Positions 9,611 to 18,744 are shown, counted from the stretch's first letter. The stretch is DNA of 51,447 bases from Azospirillum isscasi (GCF_030849505.1 NZ_JAUJFI010000019.1:1-51447), one strand, 5' to 3'. Program-made: numbers and translations. The notes: generated from the letters alone by a model not told the origin.

Positions 9611-11259
9611 GGCTGGCCGCCATCGTCCTGCGCGAGATCCCGGAGAATTTGCGCACGCTCGCCCTGATGAACGTCCTGTCGGCGATCGCGACGGCGGCCC
9701 TGCTGTGGCTGGTGGACGCCGCCGCCAAGGACGCCACCAAGGGCATCGTCAGCCCGCGGCTGCTGGTGATGTACGCGGTCACGGTGACGCTGTTCGGGGT
9801 GACCCACAATTACGCGCTGATCACCGCGTCCCAGGACGCCGAGCGGCTGATCCACAAGATCCGGCTGCGCCTGTTCGAGCTGGTGCGCCGCGCCGACCTC
9901 GTGACCGTGGACCGCATCGGGCGGGCGTCGCTTCATGGCGTGCTGACCCAGGACACCCAGACGCTGGCCCAGACCCTGCCCCTGCTGGCGATCGGCGGGC
10001 AGCAGGCGGTGATGCTGGTTTTCCTCGCCATCTATCTGGCCTGGCTGTCGCCGCTGGCCTGCGCGATGGCCTTCACCTTCGCCGGGATCGCGGTGGCGGT
10101 GAAGGTCGCGCGGGTGCAGCGCCTGCGCCTCAGCATGAGGGAGGCCGCGGCGGCGGAGGCGCGCGTCTTCGACGGGCTGACCGACCTGCTGCGCGGCTTC
10201 AAGGAGGTGCGGATGAACCGCCCGCGCGGCGACGGGCTGATCCGCAACCTCGCCGACGCCTCGTCGCAGGCGCGGGCGGTGAACGTGGACATGAAGGCGC
10301 AGTGGGGCCGCAACTTCGCGCTGGTCGAGGCGATGTTCTACACGCTGATCGGCATGATGGTCTTCGTCGTGCCGCTCTTCACCACCGGCTATCACGAGGT
10401 GGTGGTGGCGGCGACCACGGCGGCGCTGTTCATCGTCGGGCCGGTCAGCACCGTCTCCTTCGTCACCCCTCTGGTCGCCCAGACCGAAATGGCCCTGTCC
10501 AACATCGAGGCGATGGAGGCGCGCCTGCGCGCCGCCGCCGGCAGCGCCCCGGACGAGGCAGCCGACCGCCTGCCCGGCCCGCCCGCCAGCATCGCGCTGA
10601 CGGACGCCACCTTCGCCTATCACGACGGAGGGGGCACGCCGGTCTTCGCGGTGGGGCCACTGTCGGCGGAGTTCCGGGCGGGGGAGATCACCTTCGTCAC
10701 CGGGGGCAACGGGTCCGGCAAATCGACCATGCTGCGGCTGCTGACCGGTCTGATGCCGCTGACCGGCGGCCGGCTCCTCGCCGATGGCGAGCCGGTGCCG
10801 GCGGAGCGGATGCAGAGCTACCGCGATATGATCTCAGCCATCTTCTCCGATTACCATCTGTCGCGCCGCCTCTACGGCGTGGCCGACCCGGACCCGGCGC
10901 GCGTCCGCGCCCTGCTGGAACGGCTGGAGATGCAGGACAAGGTGACGGTCGCGGACGGCTGCTTCAGCACCGTCGCCCTGTCCACCGGCCAGCGCAAGCG
11001 CCTCGCCCTGGTGGTCGCGCAGTTGGAGGACAAGCCGGTCATCGTCCTGGACGAATGGGCCGCCGACCAGGACCCGCATTTCCGCCGCGTCTTCTATGAG
11101 GAGCTGCTGCCGGAACTGAAGGCGAAGGGCAAGATCGTGATCTGCGTGACCCACGACGAGCGCTGGTTCGGCCTCGCCGACCGCGTCTATCACATGAACG
11201 AGGGCCGCATCGAGGAAGGGCACGGCCACCATCACCTCTTCGCGCTGGAGCCGGCGTGA
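9607..11259 (+). CDS. Cyclic-peptide-type export ABC transporter, permease-ATPase half (second)
   Basis: 550 aa, the same architecture as the preceding gene and evidently a paralogue: membrane domain, then ATPase with Walker A GGNGSGKS (366-373), signature LSTGQRKRL, Walker B IVLDEWAADQDP and H-loop VTHDE. Both ATP sites look catalytically intact, unlike many heterodimeric exporters with one degenerate site. The start ATG at 9607 overlaps the previous stop by four bases, and its own stop overlaps the thioesterase start by one base. The C-terminus is His-rich (GHGHHH), of unknown meaning. Expected role: partner subunit for export of the NRPS peptide. Two independent homodimers are also possible. 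Confidence 0.9.
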   Translation: MRLAAIVLREIPENLRTLALMNVLSAIATAALLWLVDAAAKDATKGIVSPRLLVMYAVTVTLFGVTHNYALITASQDAERLIHKIRLRLFELVRRADLVTVDRIGRASLHGVLTQDTQTLAQTLPLLAIGGQQAVMLVFLAIYLAWLSPLACAMAFTFAGIAVAVKVARVQRLRLSMREAAAAEARVFDGLTDLLRGFKEVRMNRPRGDGLIRNLADASSQARAVNVDMKAQWGRNFALVEAMFYTLIGMMVFVVPLFTTGYHEVVVAATTAALFIVGPVSTVSFVTPLVAQTEMALSNIEAMEARLRAAAGSAPDEAADRLPGPPASIALTDATFAYHDGGGTPVFAVGPLSAEFRAGEITFVTGGNGSGKSTMLRLLTGLMPLTGGRLLADGEPVPAERMQSYRDMISAIFSDYHLSRRLYGVADPDPARVRALLERLEMQDKVTVADGCFSTVALSTGQRKRLALVVAQLEDKPVIVLDEWAADQDPHFRRVFYEELLPELKAKGKIVICVTHDERWFGLADRVYHMNEGRIEEGHGHHHLFALEPA

Positions 11260-12008
11260 TGGCCCCGCCCTCATCCCCCTGGCTGCAAGGCTTCCGCCCG
11301 GTGGCCGCCCCGCGCCGGACCCTGGTCTGCTTCCCCTACGCCGGAGCCGGGGCCGCCGTCTTCCGCGACTGGGCGCCGGAGACCGGGCCGGACACGGAGT
11401 TGCTGGCCGTGCGCCTGCCGGGACGCGAGAACCGCATCGGCGAGCCGCCGCTGCACCGGGTGGAGGACGCCGTTCCCGCCGTCCTGGCCGCGCTGGAGCC
11501 GCTCGGGGAGCGGCCCCTGACCCTGTTCGGCCATTCGCTGGGATCGGCGCTGGCCTACGCCACCGCCCGTGCGCTGGTGGCGGGGGGGGGCCCGCCCGCC
11601 CTGCTGGCCGTGTCGGGGCGCCGGGCGCCGCATCTCCCGTCGCGGCGGCCTCCGTCCCGCGGGCTGGACGACGCGGCCTTCCACGCCCGCCTCGCCGCGC
11701 TGGGGGGCACCCCGCCGGAGGTTCTGGCCTGCGACGACCTGATGGAGCTGATGCTGCCCATGCTGCGGGCCGACTTCGCCATGTCGGACGCCTTCCTGGA
11801 AAGCGATCCCCCGCCGCTGCCCGTGCCGATGCTGGCCTTCGCCGGGGACGGGGACGCAGAGGCCACGGAGGAGGAGGTCGCCGGGTGGGAGCGGTTGGCC
11901 GGGGCCGGATTCACGCTGCGCACGCTTCCCGGCGGTCACTTTTTCCTGCACGAGCACCGCGCGGCGATTGTCCGACAATTGATGAAAGGCGTTCTTGCGA
12001 ATGAATAG
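11259..12008 (+). CDS. Type II thioesterase (alpha/beta hydrolase) of the NRPS operon
   Basis: 249 aa. Stand-alone editing thioesterase that removes wrongly primed or stalled acyl groups from carrier domains (family knowledge). The N-terminal strand LVCFPYAGAGAA matches the type II family. Nucleophile S93 sits in GHSLG, the likely acid is D197 or D199 (AGDGD), and the catalytic histidine is H227 in GGHFFL. The ATG at 11259 shares a base with the transporter stop; an in-frame GTG three bases earlier (11256) is a less likely start. A run of nine G at 11582-11590 is in frame and does not disrupt the gene. It is the last gene of the NRPS operon, followed by a hairpin. Confidence 0.9.
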   Translation: MAPPSSPWLQGFRPVAAPRRTLVCFPYAGAGAAVFRDWAPETGPDTELLAVRLPGRENRIGEPPLHRVEDAVPAVLAALEPLGERPLTLFGHSLGSALAYATARALVAGGGPPALLAVSGRRAPHLPSRRPPSRGLDDAAFHARLAALGGTPPEVLACDDLMELMLPMLRADFAMSDAFLESDPPPLPVPMLAFAGDGDAEATEEEVAGWERLAGAGFTLRTLPGGHFFLHEHRAAIVRQLMKGVLANE

Positions 12009-12079
12009 GCTGAGACTCGTTCTTTTCGATGGCAATTGCTTTGACGGAAACAACCGGATTCGTTAGCCCATATGACGGT

Positions 12080-12106
12080 GCCGCCGGCAACCACCGGCGG
12101 CGTTTT
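12080..12106 (+). terminator. Rho-independent terminator after the NRPS operon
   Basis: Perfect 8-bp GC stem (12080-12087 with 12094-12101), six-base loop, then GTTTT. It lies 72 bp after the thioesterase stop and 108 bp before the DUF697 gene, so it separates the two units. The rest of 12009-12213 is lower in GC and shows no other clear signal. Confidence 0.65.
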
Positions 12107-12213
12107 CGGAGCGGGCCGTCCCTTCGGGGCCGACAGTCGCCGCGGACCATTCCGGTGCGTGGCGTTCATTGCTGATTTTCTCTCGACAACGTCCATTTTT
12201 GGAGCACCACAGC

Positions 12214-12900
12214 ATGGTCAGTGAGAAGGAAACCCCGGGCGGCAAGGGCAAGCCGGAAACGGCCTCCGCCCCGGCCCCGGAGGCCGTGAAGGCCGCCCCC
12301 GAAACCACCGCCACCGAAACCACCGCCACCGCTTCGGAAACCGCTCCGGAGACCACCGCTTCGGAAACCGCTCCGGAGACCACCGCGTCCGACGCCGCCC
12401 CGGCTCCGGTCGCTCCGGTCTCCACGGAGGCCCGCGCGGCGGAGATCATCCGCAAGCATGTGCTGCTGTCCGCCGCGGCGGGCGTCATCCCGCTGAACTT
12501 CGTGGACACCGCAGCGCTCGCCGTCGTCCAGCTCCGCCTGCTGAAGGAGCTGTCGGAGCTGCACGGCGTCGATTTCCGCGGTGACATCGGCCGTTCCGCG
12601 GTCGGCACTCTGTTCGCCACGGTCGCCCCGACCGCGCTGGCCGGCAGCCTGCTCAGCTCCGCAGCGCTCCACATCGCGCTGCGGTCGGTGCCGGTGATCG
12701 GCACGGTCACGCGGCTGGCCACCCAGCCGGCCTTCAACAGCGCCTTCACCTACGCGCTGGGCAAGGTCTTCCAGCAGCACTTCGCGTCGGGCGGCACCTT
12801 CCTGACCTTCCAGCCGGAAAAGGTGAAGACCTATTTCCGCGAGAAGTTCGATGAGGCCCGCCGCCGCAAGGGTGCGGCGCCGGAGGCGGCCGCGGCCTGA
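12214..12900 (+). CDS. DUF697 family protein
   Basis: 228 aa. The N-terminal 70 residues are a low-complexity Pro/Ala/Thr/Glu tail with near-perfect ETAPETTAS repeats. The rest (about 75-200) resembles the DUF697 domain: a hydrophobic stretch beginning IIRKHVLLSAAAGVIP, then FVDTAALAVVQLRLLKELSE. DUF697 proteins are often membrane-associated and found next to GTPase or stress genes; the molecular function is unknown. The ATG at 12214 was chosen because GGAG lies 9 bp upstream; an upstream ATG at 12169 lacks one. It is followed by a small membrane protein and a band-7 protein on the same strand, suggesting a membrane-related role. Confidence 0.8.
   Translation: MVSEKETPGGKGKPETASAPAPEAVKAAPETTATETTATASETAPETTASETAPETTASDAAPAPVAPVSTEARAAEIIRKHVLLSAAAGVIPLNFVDTAALAVVQLRLLKELSELHGVDFRGDIGRSAVGTLFATVAPTALAGSLLSSAALHIALRSVPVIGTVTRLATQPAFNSAFTYALGKVFQQHFASGGTFLTFQPEKVKTYFREKFDEARRRKGAAPEAAAA
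12331..12384 (+). repeat. 27-bp perfect tandem duplication inside the DUF697 gene
   Basis: Two identical 27-bp copies at 12331-12357 and 12358-12384, each encoding nine residues (ASETAPETT). A related GAAACCACCGCCACC pattern precedes them. Being in frame, copy-number change would alter only the length of the N-terminal tail. Confidence 0.9.
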
Positions 12901-12999
12901 CCGCCGCAGCCACGGGCGGGGGCGCCACCACGCATCCCCGCCCCCGTCCCCCAGCCGCCGCACCCTCCCGCCGTGCTCCCATTCCAAGGCCGGAAGCGC

Positions 13000-13197
13000 A
13001 TGCCCCTTATTCTCGTCACGCTCTATCTCCTTGCCTGTCTGGTGTGCGGCATCATGGGCCGCAACACCACGATCGGCTTCATCGGCCATTTCCTGCTGGC
13101 CTTCTTCCTGACTCCGCCCGTGAACTTCCTGGTCCAGGCGGTGGGCCGCCCCAGCGCGCGGGAACGTGAGAAGACGCTGACGACGGGACCGCGATGA
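13000..13197 (+). CDS. Small hydrophobic membrane protein (65 aa)
   Basis: 65 aa, beginning MPLILVTLYLLACLVCGIMG. There are two hydrophobic stretches (about 2-20 and 28-48) separated by a polar turn (RNTT), then a charged tail (SAREREKTL). It resembles the short YqaE/Pmp3-like or superinfection-exclusion-type membrane proteins in layout only; I do not assign a family. The ATG at 13000 has a weak GGAAG upstream; a GTG at 12973 would add nine residues. The stop overlaps the ATG of the band-7 gene (ATGA), so the two are translationally coupled and may act together at the membrane. Confidence 0.7.
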   Translation: MPLILVTLYLLACLVCGIMGRNTTIGFIGHFLLAFFLTPPVNFLVQAVGRPSAREREKTLTTGPR

Positions 13198-14300
13198 CCA
13201 CGCTGGACCAGTCCGCCGGGGACGGTGTCGCCCGCGCGCCCTTGCGGCAGCGCGCCCGCCTCTGGCTGAAGCGGCGCAGCGTGTCGATCTACGCGCTGAC
13301 GCTGACCGTGATTCTGGGCTTCCTCGCCATCGCCCCCGCCGTCTTCGTGGAGGTGCCCTCCGGCCATGTCGGCGTGCTGTGGCTGCGCTTCTTCGGCGGC
13401 ACGGTCACCGACCGGGTCTACAGCGAAGGCACCCACCTGATCTTCCCGTGGGACCGGGTGACGATGTACGACGTGCGCCTGCGCACCGACACCCGCACCT
13501 ACGAGGCGGTGGCCGCCAACGGCATGTCGATGACGGTGAACGTGGCGCTGCGCTACCGCGTCAACCCGCCCGCCGCCGGCCTGGTCCACAAGCTGGCCGG
13601 GGACGATTACGCCGAAAAGCTGGTGCATCCGGAAATCGCCAGCCTCGTTTATGAATTCGTGTCCAAGCACAACCCGGAGAATTTCTATTCGGTCAACCGC
13701 GCGGACATCCAGGGCTTCCTGCTGCGGGAGGCGCGCCAGCAGTTTCCGGCACCGCCGACCGAAATGGGGGTTCTGAAGCTGCCTCCGGGCACGACGGCGG
13801 ACGATTACGCCTCCGTGATGATCCGGGTGGAGGACGTGCTGGTCGCCGGGGTCAGCTTCCCGCCGCTGGTCCGGCAGGCGATCGACCGCAAGATCGAGCA
13901 GCAGCAGATCATGGAGGAATACGACTTCCGCATCGCCCGCGAGATCAAGGAGCGCGACCGCAAGCGGATCGAGGCGGAAGGCGTGCGCGACTTCCAGGAC
14001 ATCGTCGCCCGCAACATCACGCCGGAATATCTGCGCCTGCGCGGCATCGAGGCGACGCGGGCCTTCGCCACCTCGCAGAACGCCAAGACCATCATCATCG
14101 GCGGGCGGGACGGGCTGCCGGTCATCCTGAACACCGGCGACGACGCCAAGTCCGGCACGGCGGCCGGCGCCGCCGCCACGCCCCCCCATGAAACCGCCGC
14201 CAAGGAGCCGGAGGGGCTGGCCGCGCGGCTGTCCACCCTGGACGCGCCGCCGCCGGAAAACACCGCGCCGGAAGCCCCACCGGACACCGCCGGGCGCTGA
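13194..14300 (+). CDS. SPFH/band 7 domain membrane protein
   Basis: 368 aa. One N-terminal membrane helix (about 33-55, YALTLTVILGFLAIAPAVFV) leads into a prohibitin/stomatin-like domain (about 56-280) with VPSGHVGVLW and a charged helical stretch rich in Glu/Arg/Lys (about 225-265). The last 70 residues are Pro/Ala-rich and probably disordered. Band-7 proteins form large membrane-bound assemblies and scaffold other proteins; the specific partner here is unknown but may be the coupled 65-aa protein. The start is fixed by the ATGA overlap at 13194. The gene ends in a hairpin convergent with the next receptor gene. Confidence 0.88.
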   Translation: MTTLDQSAGDGVARAPLRQRARLWLKRRSVSIYALTLTVILGFLAIAPAVFVEVPSGHVGVLWLRFFGGTVTDRVYSEGTHLIFPWDRVTMYDVRLRTDTRTYEAVAANGMSMTVNVALRYRVNPPAAGLVHKLAGDDYAEKLVHPEIASLVYEFVSKHNPENFYSVNRADIQGFLLREARQQFPAPPTEMGVLKLPPGTTADDYASVMIRVEDVLVAGVSFPPLVRQAIDRKIEQQQIMEEYDFRIAREIKERDRKRIEAEGVRDFQDIVARNITPEYLRLRGIEATRAFATSQNAKTIIIGGRDGLPVILNTGDDAKSGTAAGAAATPPHETAAKEPEGLAARLSTLDAPPPENTAPEAPPDTAGR

Positions 14301-14311
14301 TGCCCGGCGGT
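14286..14311. terminator. Hairpin at the 3' end of the band-7 gene, between convergent genes
   Basis: Perfect 10-bp GC stem (14286-14295 with 14302-14311), loop GCTGAT containing the band-7 stop codon. An alternative stem pairs 14303-14313 with 14331-14341 with one mismatch, so two exclusive structures are possible. There is no T-run, so classification as a terminator is tentative. Confidence 0.4.
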
Positions 14312-14342
14312 GCTCGATGGAACCATTCAAGCGCCGCCGGGA

Positions 14343-16343
14343 TCAGAAGGCCGGTTCGGCCTCGGCGAGGGTCCGGGCGAAATCGCGCTCCAGTTCGTCC
14401 AGCAGCCGGACCACATCCGCCGACGCCCGCTTCATCTCGGCGGCGTGGCGTTCGGCTTCCATGCGGTTGCCGGCCTGGAGGGCGACCAGAGCCTCCCGGC
14501 CCGATTCATGGACGGTGCGATGGGGGCTCGCCATGCCCTTGTAGGTGGGCAGGCGCATGGTCTTGGGATCGTTCACGCTGTCGTACCAACGGCCCAGGCG
14601 GCAGGAATGGTGGGTGGACAGGTCCGCCGGCAGCAGTGTGCGTTGGCCGTTCACCGCCTCCATGATCTTTTCCACAAAGGCCAGATGGTCCTGCTTCGCC
14701 AGACGGACCAGTTCGCCCACCCCGTCGCGGCTCATGCGGTCCACCTCCTCGCGGCTGATCTTCCGCTCGTCGAAGCGGATGTGCAGCCGGTTGTCGTGGC
14801 GGGCCACCACCGACCCGCGCAGGGACAGCTTGTAGCTGGGAAGCGACACGGTGACCTGCCCGCCGCTGGGCGGAGTGGCCTTCGCCTCGGCGTAGCAGCC
14901 GCATTCGGAGATGTCGCGGATGAGGGCCGGCGTGTGGTCCACGCTGCCTTCCAGCAGAACCGGGCGGCGGCGCGTGTGGCGCCGGTTCGCCAGATCGGAG
15001 GAGGTGCGGATGGCCCGCGCCAGCAGGGACGGCAGGGTTTCCAGCGCCTCCTGCATGCGGTTGGCGCTCTCGCCGACCGTGTAGGCGACGGTGGTGGCGC
15101 GCTGCGTCTCGCCGCTGACCTCGCTCATGCGGGTGGCGATGCCGCGGAAGATGCCGGCCACCCCGCCGATGCTGCGGGCGATCTCGCGCGAGGCGGAGGA
15201 CTGCTCCTCCACCGCCGCGGCGATGGACGAGTTGATCTCCTGCATGGTGGTGATGGTGTTGGCCACCCCGTCCATGCCGGTGATGGCCTGCTCCGCCACC
15301 GCCTGGATCGCGCCGATCTTGGCGGAGATCTCGTCCGCCGCCTTGGCCGACTGCCCGGCGAGGTTCTTCACCTCCGTGGCGACGACGGCGAAGCCCTTGC
15401 CAGCCTCCCCCGCCCGCGCCGCCTCGATCGTGGCGTTCAGCGCCAGCAGGTTGGTCTGCCCGGCGATGGCGCGGATGATGTTCAGGATGCCGCCGATCTC
15501 CTGCGCCGCGGTGCTGAGCTGCGCCATGATCTGGCGGGCCTCGCCGCTCTTCTCCACCGCCTCGCCCGCGATGCGCGCCGCGCCGGTGACCTGGACCGAA
15601 ATCTCTCCCACCGCGGCCTGGAGCTGCTCCGCCCCCGCGGCGACGGTCTGCGCGGCGTCCAGCGCGGATTCCGTGTCGGAGGAGGTGCCGGTGATGCTGT
15701 CCTTCACCACCGCGCAGACGCCGTCCAGCTCGCCCACGGTGCGGCGCAGGTCCGCGGTGTAGCTGGCGACGCTGTCCACCACGTCGTTCGCCTCGTGGTC
15801 GATGGAATCGACCATGGCGTCCACGGCCTGGAGCCGCTCGTCGATCAGCCGGTCCCAATAGACCGACAGGGCGGAGTCCAGATCCATCAGAACCGCCGAC
15901 ACCACGGCGCGCTGCATGGTCACGATGGAGCTCAGCCGGCTGCCGGTCAGGAGCGTCCCGCCCATGCTCTGCGCCAGGGCGGCCATGATCTCGCCCAGGA
16001 TGAAGGCGTAGCCGCCGACGTACCAGCTCGGGCTCAGCCCGATGCGGTGATGGGCGATGCCGACGGCGCGCACCGACTCCTTATAGGCGTCGTCGAAACG
16101 GCCTTCGAACAGCCGGGTCCAGTGGGCGACCTGGGCCCGCTTGGCCCCTTCGACGTGCGCCGGGCTGGTGAACAGGGCGGCCAGTTCCGGCTGCGCCAGG
16201 GTGCGGGCGTAAAAGCGGTCCAGAATCCCCGGCAAGGCTCTGGAAATGATCGGCAGCGCCTGTTGCAGGCTGCCGACCGCCTCCTGTCCCAGGTCAAAAT
16301 AGGCGGTCTTGGTGACGTCCAGGGCGCGAAGGGATTCCGACAT
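14343..16343 (-). CDS. Soluble globin-coupled chemoreceptor: protoglobin-MCP-PilZ-CZB
   Basis: 666 aa, no membrane segment. Domains in order: protoglobin sensor (about 15-170) with proximal histidine H98 or H99 in [15 protein letters not shown] signalling domain with the hairpin tip around 294-331 ([20 protein letters not shown]); PilZ domain with R455-x3-R459 and D477-x-S-x-x-G482, the c-di-GMP contacts; and a C-terminal chemoreceptor zinc-binding (CZB) domain with H553, C581 (CRLGRWY), H608 and H612. By family, it should sense O2 through haem, bind c-di-GMP and zinc, and control CheA. The start at 16343 (MSESLRAL) fits the globin N-terminus; the frame is open further upstream without support. 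It is divergent from a second PilZ-bearing chemoreceptor. Confidence 0.92.
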   Translation of the reverse strand: MSESLRALDVTKTAYFDLGQEAVGSLQQALPIISRALPGILDRFYARTLAQPELAALFTSPAHVEGAKRAQVAHWTRLFEGRFDDAYKESVRAVGIAHHRIGLSPSWYVGGYAFILGEIMAALAQSMGGTLLTGSRLSSIVTMQRAVVSAVLMDLDSALSVYWDRLIDERLQAVDAMVDSIDHEANDVVDSVASYTADLRRTVGELDGVCAVVKDSITGTSSDTESALDAAQTVAAGAEQLQAAVGEISVQVTGAARIAGEAVEKSGEARQIMAQLSTAAQEIGGILNIIRAIAGQTNLLALNATIEAARAGEAGKGFAVVATEVKNLAGQSAKAADEISAKIGAIQAVAEQAITGMDGVANTITTMQEINSSIAAAVEEQSSASREIARSIGGVAGIFRGIATRMSEVSGETQRATTVAYTVGESANRMQEALETLPSLLARAIRTSSDLANRRHTRRRPVLLEGSVDHTPALIRDISECGCYAEAKATPPSGGQVTVSLPSYKLSLRGSVVARHDNRLHIRFDERKISREEVDRMSRDGVGELVRLAKQDHLAFVEKIMEAVNGQRTLLPADLSTHHSCRLGRWYDSVNDPKTMRLPTYKGMASPHRTVHESGREALVALQAGNRMEAERHAAEMKRASADVVRLLDELERDFARTLAEAEPAF

Positions 16344-16686
16344 GGCCGATGTTTGTATTCTGTAATGATGGGGCGTCCACCGATAACATTTCCGATACAC
16401 CAAAGGTATCGCTAAAAGGAAATGGCATGCGGCATCCTGTCCCACATCATGATTAACGGAAGGTTTACTTTGTGCGACGCACAATATGTGGGCAATGAAT
16501 AAGCCTGAAAATACAGACACTTTCCTAAAAACGGGCAGCTTGCGTTGCCAGAGCGCCTTGACGTTGCATCGCGCCGCCGCCTCCCGAGGTTGATAAAACC
16601 ATTTGTTACAAATGCACGCCAAAGGCTAACAATGCGTCGCCCCGGGCTTCCGGGGCGGGACGACGGTTATCAGGGAGCCTACGCCG
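16344..16686. promoter_or_regulatory. Divergent intergenic region between two chemoreceptor genes, with a nested dyad
   Basis: 343 bp of clearly lower GC than the flanking genes. It contains the perfect dyad TTGTGC-GAC-GCACAA (16470-16484) nested inside an outer inverted repeat CCCACAT (16441-16447) / ATGTGGG (16486-16492). The dyad lies about 100-150 bp upstream of the globin receptor start and is a candidate operator. No convincing sigma-70 or sigma-28 promoter was identified. Confidence 0.4.
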
Positions 16687-18681
16687 ATGAACCCCCTCAG
16701 GACGCTGAGTCTTGCTTCAAAGCTGACCATCCTGTGCACGCTCGGACTTGTTGTCCTGTCCGGCGCGCTGACCTACGCGACGGTCGCGAAGGTCACCTCC
16801 AGCATCAGCAAGGAAGCGGCGGAGCGGCGGGAGCAGGCGATCACCAACTTCCGGATGCTGCTCGACCAGAAAGGGTCGGAGTTCCGCATCAAGGACGGTG
16901 CCCTCTACATCGACGATTTCAAGCTGGACAACGCCAACGACATCGTGGATTCCGTCCGCAGCGTCACCGGCGGCGTCGCCACCATCTTCCGCGGCGACAC
17001 CCGCGTGGCGACCAACGTCCACAACCCGGACGGCAGCCGGGCGATCGGGACGAAGCTGGCCCGCGGCCCCGTCTACGCCGCGATCTTCGACGCGAAGCAG
17101 CCCTTCCGCGGCGAGGCCAACATCCTGGGCGAGGACTATTTCACCGCCTACGACCCGCTGACCGACCAGAACGGCGACGTCATCGGCATCCTGTTCGTCG
17201 GCCTGAAGAAGAGCGTCGCCCTGCGCGTCCTGGACGAGGTGGTCGCGAACATCATCCAGGTCGCCGTGGTCATCACCATCGGGGTGGCCGTGGTGATGCT
17301 GCTGGTGGTCCGGCGCCAGTTCCGCACCCTGGACCGCATCCGCGCCACCATGTTCCAGCTCGCTGACGAGCGGTACGAGGTGACGGTGCCCGGGCTCGAC
17401 CGGCAGGACGAGATCGGCGCCATGGCCAAGACCGTCGAGACCTTCCGCCAGAAGGGCATCGACAACCAGCGCCTGCGCGAGGCCCAGGAGCGCGAGCGCC
17501 GGGAGGCCGAGGCCGCCAAGATCGCCGCCCTGGAATCGATGGCCCGCACCGTGGAGGAGGAGACCCGCTCCGCCGTGGACCGGGTCGCCGAGCGGTCCGT
17601 CTCGATGGACAGCACCGCCCAGGCCATGGCCAGCTCGGCGGAGACCGTCTCCACCAACTCGCAGAGCGTGGCGGTCGCGGCGGAACAGGCCCTGGGCAAC
17701 GCCCAGGCGGTTGCGGCGGCCACCGACCAGCTTTCGGCCTCCATCGCGGAGATCACCAGCCAGGTCGCCTTCTCCAGCCAGATCTCCCGCCGCGCCGTCG
17801 AAAGCGGTCGGAAGACCGAAGAGGTGGTGCTGTCCCTGTCCGAAGCCATCGGCCACATCGGCGAGGTCGCCACCTTCATCCAGGACATCGCCAGCCAGAC
17901 CAACCTGCTGGCGCTCAACGCCACCATCGAGGCCGCCCGCGCGGGCGAGGCCGGCAAGGGCTTCGCGGTGGTGGCGCAGGAGGTGAAGAACCTCGCCAAC
18001 CAGACCTCCAAGTCCGCGGAGGAGATCTCCCGCCAGATCACCGACCTGCAGAGCATGACCGCCGGCGCCGTCGAGGCGGTGCAGGACATCGGACGGACCA
18101 TCACCGAGATCGACGGCGTCGCCAGCAGCATCGCCAGCGCCATGGACGAGCAGGGAGCGGCCACCAGCGAAATTTCCCGCAACGTCGGCCAGACCGCCGC
18201 CGCCGCGCAGGAGGTGTCGGCCCGCATCGCCAACGTGTCGGAGGAGGCCGCGGTGACCGGCAACCGCGCCGACGAGGTGCGCCGGGTCGCCTCCGACGTG
18301 GCGGGAAGCATCGACCATCTGCGCCAGATGCTGGTCCGCGCCGTCCGCACCGCCACCCCCGAGGTGGACCGCCGCCGCGCCCCGCGTTTCGAGGTCAACC
18401 TGCCTTGCACCATCGCCGGAGCGGCAGGGCCGCTGAAGGGCCAACTCACCAACCTGTCGGAAGGCGGCGCCACCATCCGGGGGCTGGAGCGCACCGAGGT
18501 GGGCAGCCGCGGCGTGCTGACCATCCCCGGCTGCTCCCTCTCCATCCCCTTCGCCGTGCTGGGGGGCAAGGAACAGGACCTGCACATCCGGTTCGAACCG
18601 GCGCCGGACGTGGCCGACCGCTTCGCGGCGGATTTCAAGCGCATCACCGCCGGCCTGCACCCGCTTCCGGCGGTCGCCTGA
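16687..18681 (+). CDS. Membrane chemoreceptor: Cache-HAMP-MCP-PilZ
   Basis: 664 aa methyl-accepting chemotaxis protein. First membrane helix about 12-34; periplasmic region about 35-188 resembling a Cache sensor ([20 protein letters not shown], then ILFVGL); second helix about 189-212; HAMP about 212-265; coiled coil; MCP hairpin tip about 400-448 ([20 protein letters not shown]). The C-terminal PilZ domain has RRRAPRF (about 562-568) and NLSEGG (589-594), so c-di-GMP binding is expected. The arrangement recalls PilZ-ended Azospirillum receptors such as Tlp1. AGGGAG precedes the ATG at good spacing. A strong hairpin follows the gene. The ligand is unknown. Confidence 0.92.
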   Translation: MNPLRTLSLASKLTILCTLGLVVLSGALTYATVAKVTSSISKEAAERREQAITNFRMLLDQKGSEFRIKDGALYIDDFKLDNANDIVDSVRSVTGGVATIFRGDTRVATNVHNPDGSRAIGTKLARGPVYAAIFDAKQPFRGEANILGEDYFTAYDPLTDQNGDVIGILFVGLKKSVALRVLDEVVANIIQVAVVITIGVAVVMLLVVRRQFRTLDRIRATMFQLADERYEVTVPGLDRQDEIGAMAKTVETFRQKGIDNQRLREAQERERREAEAAKIAALESMARTVEEETRSAVDRVAERSVSMDSTAQAMASSAETVSTNSQSVAVAAEQALGNAQAVAAATDQLSASIAEITSQVAFSSQISRRAVESGRKTEEVVLSLSEAIGHIGEVATFIQDIASQTNLLALNATIEAARAGEAGKGFAVVAQEVKNLANQTSKSAEEISRQITDLQSMTAGAVEAVQDIGRTITEIDGVASSIASAMDEQGAATSEISRNVGQTAAAAQEVSARIANVSEEAAVTGNRADEVRRVASDVAGSIDHLRQMLVRAVRTATPEVDRRRAPRFEVNLPCTIAGAAGPLKGQLTNLSEGGATIRGLERTEVGSRGVLTIPGCSLSIPFAVLGGKEQDLHIRFEPAPDVADRFAADFKRITAGLHPLPAVA

Positions 18682-18744
18682 GGCACCCGCACCGTCGAGG
18701 CCCGCACCGTCAAGGCCCATACCGTTAAGGGAAGAAGCGCCACG

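Noticed and set aside
11582..11590. Run of nine G as a possible frameshift or phase-variable tract in the thioesterase
   Set aside because: The reading frame continues correctly to the catalytic Asp and His, so no lesion is present in this sequence; variability cannot be judged from one copy.
12009..12213. Possible Fur box or iron regulation at the end of the NRPS operon
   Set aside because: No 19-bp Fur-like palindrome found; the NRPS promoter itself lies outside the window.
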